Shown piece by piece: positions 6,452 through 9,355 of a stretch of 9,355 nucleotides of DNA. Position numbers and translations under genes: made by a program. Within the stretch, counting starts at the first letter, position 1, and the number at the start of each line of letters is the position of its first letter. The notes under the pieces were generated by a model. That model was given only the letters and a program-made list of their open reading frames with translations, ran no database searches and was not told the DNA's origin. Where the stretch lies: positions 1 to 9,355 of the forward strand of contig JACDHU010000047.1 of assembly GCA_013820865.1 (NCBI GenBank), given 5' to 3'. The stretch comes from Chloroflexota bacterium (lineage in GTDB: Bacteria; Chloroflexota; Limnocylindria; QHBO01).

Positions 6452-6654
6452 AATTCTGGTTCCATCGGTTCATGGCCAGTGCAGGCCAGGACCGGTAGCG
6501 CCGGGTAGCGCGGGAAGCGCGCATCGGTCTCCGACAGGCGGCAGCGCCAGAAGGTGCTGCGTGCAGTGCCGACGCGATGGGCATGCGCGCAGGTCCTGCA
6601 CAGTCCGGGCCAGTCCCGTCCGGAAGTTGGTGGTGCGGCCGCGCGCCGTTTCAT
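6448..6654 (-). CDS. Small conserved cysteine-rich protein (putative metal-binding)
   Basis: A 68-residue cytoplasmic protein with the pattern Cys19-x2-Cys22, Cys38, Cys58 and the segment DARFPRYPALPVLACTGHEP. I recall a family of small bacterial hypothetical proteins shaped as CxxCxH...S.F..C..S..DPRFPKYP.LPV..C.GYEP; this one fits closely apart from changes such as DAR for DPR and GHE for GYE. Four cysteines plus His24 suggest a zinc-ribbon-like or other metal site, but the function is unknown. ATG 6654 is the nearest good start, although family members usually begin closer to the CxxC; GTG 6714 would add 20 residues that do not resemble the family. No strong ribosome site is seen. Its TGA overlaps the GTG of the lipoprotein gene, so the two are probably co-translated. 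Confidence 0.78.
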   Translation of the reverse strand: MKRRAAAPPTSGRDWPGLCRTCAHAHRVGTARSTFWRCRLSETDARFPRYPALPVLACTGHEPMEPEL

Positions 6655-6778
6655 GCGTCGTTGACCATAGCAGGCGACACCGTTGTCTTCAGCCTGCCTA
6701 TCCTTGCCATCCACACATATCCCCGCGCCTGTCGTCCGATGCCGCCGGGAACCGCATCAGCTGGAGGCTTTCCCACCC
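6655..6778. promoter_or_regulatory. Divergent intergenic region between the Cys-protein operon and the nuclease
   Basis: These 124 bases separate two genes pointing away from each other and must hold promoters for both. Plus-strand TTGACC at 6661-6666 is a good -35 box, but the best -10 at proper spacing (TTGTCT, 6683-6688) is poor. On the minus strand TATGGT (6669-6664) is a possible -10 without a clear -35. No operator-like inverted repeat stands out. Confidence 0.35.
6763..6767 (+). promoter_or_regulatory. Ribosome binding site favouring the GTG 6779 start
   Basis: GGAGG lies 11 bases before the in-frame GTG at 6779, the same arrangement as for the S8 protease. The downstream ATG codons at 6797 and 6803 have only pyrimidine-rich sequence (TCCCTTTCCGCACCG) before them. 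Confidence 0.55.
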
Positions 6779-9322
6779 GTGTCCCTTTCCGCACCGATGT
6801 CCATGCAGCGCGCTTCGGCGCTCTTTCTTGCCATCGCCCTGGTGCTTGGCGCCATGGTGCCTCTCATCGCGCCGGCGCCCGCCCGAGCCGTCTCGCCTGA
6901 TGTCGTGATCAGTCAGGTCTACGGCGGTGGCGGCAACTCTGGCGCCACGTTCACCCATGACTTCATCGAGCTCTACAACCGCGGTGACACCGCTGTCGAC
7001 CTCAGCGCGTGGTCAGTGCAGTACGCCTCCAGTGGCGGCACGACCTGGCAGCGCACGAATCTGACCGGCACCATTGAGCCAGGCTCGCATTACCTCATCC
7101 AACAGGCTGCGGGCGCAGCCGGTACCACAGCCCTTCCCACGCCGGATGCCACAGGCACGATCCCGATGGCGGGGCAGTCGGGCAAGGTGGCACTCCTCAC
7201 CAATCAGACATCCCTAGCCGGCTGCGGGTCGGCCACTGTTCCCTGCATGCCGAACGAAGCCATCCGTGATTATGTCGGCTATGGCGGTGCCACAGAGTTT
7301 GAGGGCGCCGGCCCGACGGCGGCGCTGAGCAACACGTCCGCCGCGATCCGCGGAGGTGCCGGAGCGACCGATACCGACAACAACTCCTTGGACTTCGCGG
7401 TCGGCGCGCCGAATCCACGGAACAGCGGCGGCGGCGACCCGGATCCCGATCCGGTTGCCGTTTGCGACGTCGAGGAGTCGGACCTGACATGGATCTATGA
7501 GGTTCAAGGGGATGGCGCTGCCACGCCGATGGCGGGAGCGTCGGTCGTCGTTCGCGGCGTCGTGACTGCCGATTTCACCTCCGGGGGAGGCAGCGACATT
7601 CCGGCGAACCAGGGGCTGCGAGGATTCTTCATGGAGGCCATTGCGGCCGACCGTGACGACGATTCCCAGACCTCGGAGGGCGTGTTCGTCTTCGATTCCG
7701 ATGCGATATTCGACGGCGAGATCGGCGATCTCGTGCACGTCGCGGGTACCGTCGGCGAGTTCGCCGGCGTTACGCAGATCTCCTCGGGCGACCTCGACGT
7801 CTGCGACGACACCGGCGTCGATGCGACGCTGCCGGCACCGGCCCTGCTGCCGCTGCCTCTGGCCCCCGCTGATCGCGCGGCTATGTTCGAGCCGCTCGAG
7901 TCGATGCGGGTCAACCACCCTGAGCTGACCGTCATCGAGTTCTTCCAGCTCGAGCGCTTCGGCGAGATCCGTCTGTCAGCCGATGGCGTTCTACAGACGC
8001 CGACCAACGTGCATCTTCCCGGCAGCGATGAAGCGATTGAGCTAGCGGCCTTCAATGCTGCGGCGAACATCATCCTCGACGATGGTCGCACCGGGCAGAA
8101 CCTCAACCGTCTGGACAGCCCTGACCTGCTTCCCTACGTCGAGGTTGGCGAGACGCTGCGCATCGGCGACCAGTTGCGCAACCACACGACCGTTCTCCAC
8201 TTCGGGTTCGGTCAGTGGCGGCTCCAGCCGGTCGACATCGACGCCATCACGGCCGAGCTGGCCGAGAACAGGACTCGACCGCGCCCCGAAAGCGCTCCCG
8301 AAGTCGGCGGCACGCTCAACGTGGCGAGCTTCAATGTCCTGAACTACTTCGATGGTGATGGGCAGGGTGGCGGCTTCCCGAACGCTCGCGGGGCGACGAC
8401 CGCATCGGAGCTGGAGCGCCAGACCGAAAAGCTTGTTGACGCGATTGTCCGGCTTGACGCCGACATCCTGGGACTCATCGAGATCGAGAACGACGGCGGC
8501 GAGTTCAACGCCACGCGAACGCTCGTCGATGCCCTCAACGCCGAGCTTGGTGCCGAGGTGTATCGGTTCGTCGACACCGGCGTGATCGGGACCGATGCGA
8601 TCAAGCAGGCCTTCATCTACGACCGCCGGACCGTTCGGCCGGTCGGCCCGTGGGCGATCCTGACGAGCGAGGTCGATCCTCGCTTCGATGACAACCGCAG
8701 CCGGCCTGCCCTGGCGCAGACCTTCACGCAGCTCGGAACGGGCGAGCGGATCACGGTCGTCGTCAACCACTTCAAATCCAAGGGTCAGAGCGGCCTGACC
8801 GATGAGATGAGTCCGGACTTCGACCAGGGCGATGGCCAGGGTTTCTGGAACTACACGCGGACTCAGTCTGCGCTTGCCCTGGCCGATTGGCTGGACACCA
8901 ACCCGACGCGGGTTCAGTCGCTCGGGACGCTCATCATCGGCGACCTCAACGCCTACGGCCGCGAAGACCCGATTCGGGCCCTCGAGGACGCTGGCTACGT
9001 CGATCAGTTGATCGCGTTCACCGATGGGACGCCATACACGTTTACGTTCGACGGCCAGCAGGGGACGCTCGATACCGCGCTGGCGAAGGGTAACCTCGCG
9101 TCGCGGATCACCGGCGCGGATGTCTGGCACATCAATGCCGATGAAGTCCCGGCCATCGACTACCAGGAGTCAATCGGTGGCCCTGGGAACTCACGATTCC
9201 GGACAGCCGAAATCGCGGAGGCGTACTACGACCCGAGCGCGTTCCGCTCGTCCGACCATGATCCGGTGCTCGTTGGCCTGGACCTGGGACGAAGGAACTT
9301 CCCGGGCCGGCCCGGTGGCTGA
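6779..9322 (+). CDS. Secreted lamin-tail / OB-fold / EEP-family nuclease (ExeM/NucH-like)
   Basis: An 847-residue exported nuclease, probably a nonspecific metal-dependent extracellular DNase. A signal peptide (residues about 1-37) has a hydrophobic core, ASALFLAIALVLGAMVPLIA, and a likely cleavage after PARA. Residues about 40-170 form a lamin-tail domain (VISQVYGGGG, DFIELYNRGD, VDLSAWSVQY). A GGGDPDPDP linker leads to an OB-fold-like domain (about 228-345). The endonuclease/exonuclease/phosphatase domain (about 512-836) shows all core motifs: Asn519 (ASFNVLNYF), Glu568 (LGLIEIEN), His664 (VNHFKSKG), Asp722/Asn724 (GDLNAYG) and Asp826/His827 (SSDHDP). This order matches ExeM/NucH-type nucleases that degrade extracellular DNA for nutrients, biofilm turnover or release. 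No C-terminal anchor or rhombosortase tail is visible; it ends in a Gly/Pro/Arg-rich stretch. GTG 6779 is preferred on ribosome-site spacing; ATG 6797 (841 residues) is the alternative. Transcribed alone and divergent from the Cys-protein operon. Confidence 0.93.
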   Translation: MSLSAPMSMQRASALFLAIALVLGAMVPLIAPAPARAVSPDVVISQVYGGGGNSGATFTHDFIELYNRGDTAVDLSAWSVQYASSGGTTWQRTNLTGTIEPGSHYLIQQAAGAAGTTALPTPDATGTIPMAGQSGKVALLTNQTSLAGCGSATVPCMPNEAIRDYVGYGGATEFEGAGPTAALSNTSAAIRGGAGATDTDNNSLDFAVGAPNPRNSGGGDPDPDPVAVCDVEESDLTWIYEVQGDGAATPMAGASVVVRGVVTADFTSGGGSDIPANQGLRGFFMEAIAADRDDDSQTSEGVFVFDSDAIFDGEIGDLVHVAGTVGEFAGVTQISSGDLDVCDDTGVDATLPAPALLPLPLAPADRAAMFEPLESMRVNHPELTVIEFFQLERFGEIRLSADGVLQTPTNVHLPGSDEAIELAAFNAAANIILDDGRTGQNLNRLDSPDLLPYVEVGETLRIGDQLRNHTTVLHFGFGQWRLQPVDIDAITAELAENRTRPRPESAPEVGGTLNVASFNVLNYFDGDGQGGGFPNARGATTASELERQTEKLVDAIVRLDADILGLIEIENDGGEFNATRTLVDALNAELGAEVYRFVDTGVIGTDAIKQAFIYDRRTVRPVGPWAILTSEVDPRFDDNRSRPALAQTFTQLGTGERITVVVNHFKSKGQSGLTDEMSPDFDQGDGQGFWNYTRTQSALALADWLDTNPTRVQSLGTLIIGDLNAYGREDPIRALEDAGYVDQLIAFTDGTPYTFTFDGQQGTLDTALAKGNLASRITGADVWHINADEVPAIDYQESIGGPGNSRFRTAEIAEAYYDPSAFRSSDHDPVLVGLDLGRRNFPGRPGG

Positions 9323-9355
9323 CCCACGCTGACCCGCTACGACAAAGAGGGGCCC

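Noticed and set aside
6661..6688. TTGACC-N16-TTGTCT as nuclease promoter
   Set aside because: The -35 is good but the -10 keeps only the two outer T bases, so I note it only within the intergenic entry and do not call it a promoter.
6390..6908. Plus-strand open frame of 172 codons across the intergenic region
   Set aside because: Arg/Ser/Cys/Pro-rich and without family resemblance. It overlaps the minus-strand four-cysteine protein, which does match a known pattern, and the start of the nuclease in another frame.
8042..9130. Long open frame (362 codons) on the minus strand inside the nuclease gene
   Set aside because: It lies opposite a gene with complete family motifs, is rich in Arg, Val, Asp and Gly as expected from the complement of GC-rich codons, and shows no domain or ribosome site. 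It is a shadow of codon bias.
1..9355. CRISPR arrays, tRNA or rRNA genes, insertion sequences, phage or toxin-antitoxin genes
   Set aside because: No regularly spaced short repeats, cloverleaf, transposase motif or terminal inverted repeats were recognised; the only regular repeat is the protein-coding SLH set.

Overview
The window is a GC-rich bacterial chromosomal fragment with tightly packed genes on both strands, ordinary signal peptides and hairpin terminators. The modified S-layer-homology repeats with paired cysteines, the large Vpr-like S8 peptidase and GTG starts behind GGAGG point to a Gram-positive-like or monoderm lineage such as Chloroflexota (Limnocylindria-like) or a deep actinobacterial group. 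This is inferred from protein style only, because no rRNA or marker gene is present.

Layout. (1) Bases 1-1503 (+) hold the C-terminal 500 residues of a secreted surface protein, probably the tail of an S8 peptidase cut by the window edge. It consists of beta-sandwich domains followed by three S-layer-homology-like repeats with an exact 58-residue period. A hairpin terminator follows at 1538-1571. (2) Bases 1637-2575 (+) encode a cytoplasmic ureohydrolase (arginase/agmatinase superfamily) in which the usual GGDHS metal motif reads GGDDS. (3) A good sigma70-type promoter overlaps the end of that gene and drives a 1053-residue secreted subtilisin-like protease starting at GTG 2734, with the complete Asp/His/Ser triad. 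It ends at a near-perfect hairpin (5919-5952) that also serves the convergent gene. (4) On the minus strand, a small four-cysteine protein (6654-6448) and a lipoprotein (6451-5966) form a two-gene unit with a GTGA stop/start overlap. (5) Divergent from that unit, a secreted lamin-tail/OB-fold/endonuclease-exonuclease-phosphatase nuclease (6779-9322, +) resembles ExeM/NucH-type extracellular DNases.

Taken together, the exported proteins suggest a cell that degrades external protein and DNA at or beyond its surface. The ureohydrolase could release nitrogen from guanidino compounds, but each gene appears to be its own transcription unit, so a shared pathway is only an inference. I see no mobile element, CRISPR array, tRNA, rRNA or phage gene, and no clear sign of a wholly new system. 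The least described parts are the GGDDS ureohydrolase, the small cysteine protein with its coupled lipoprotein, and the unassigned C-terminal half of the protease.
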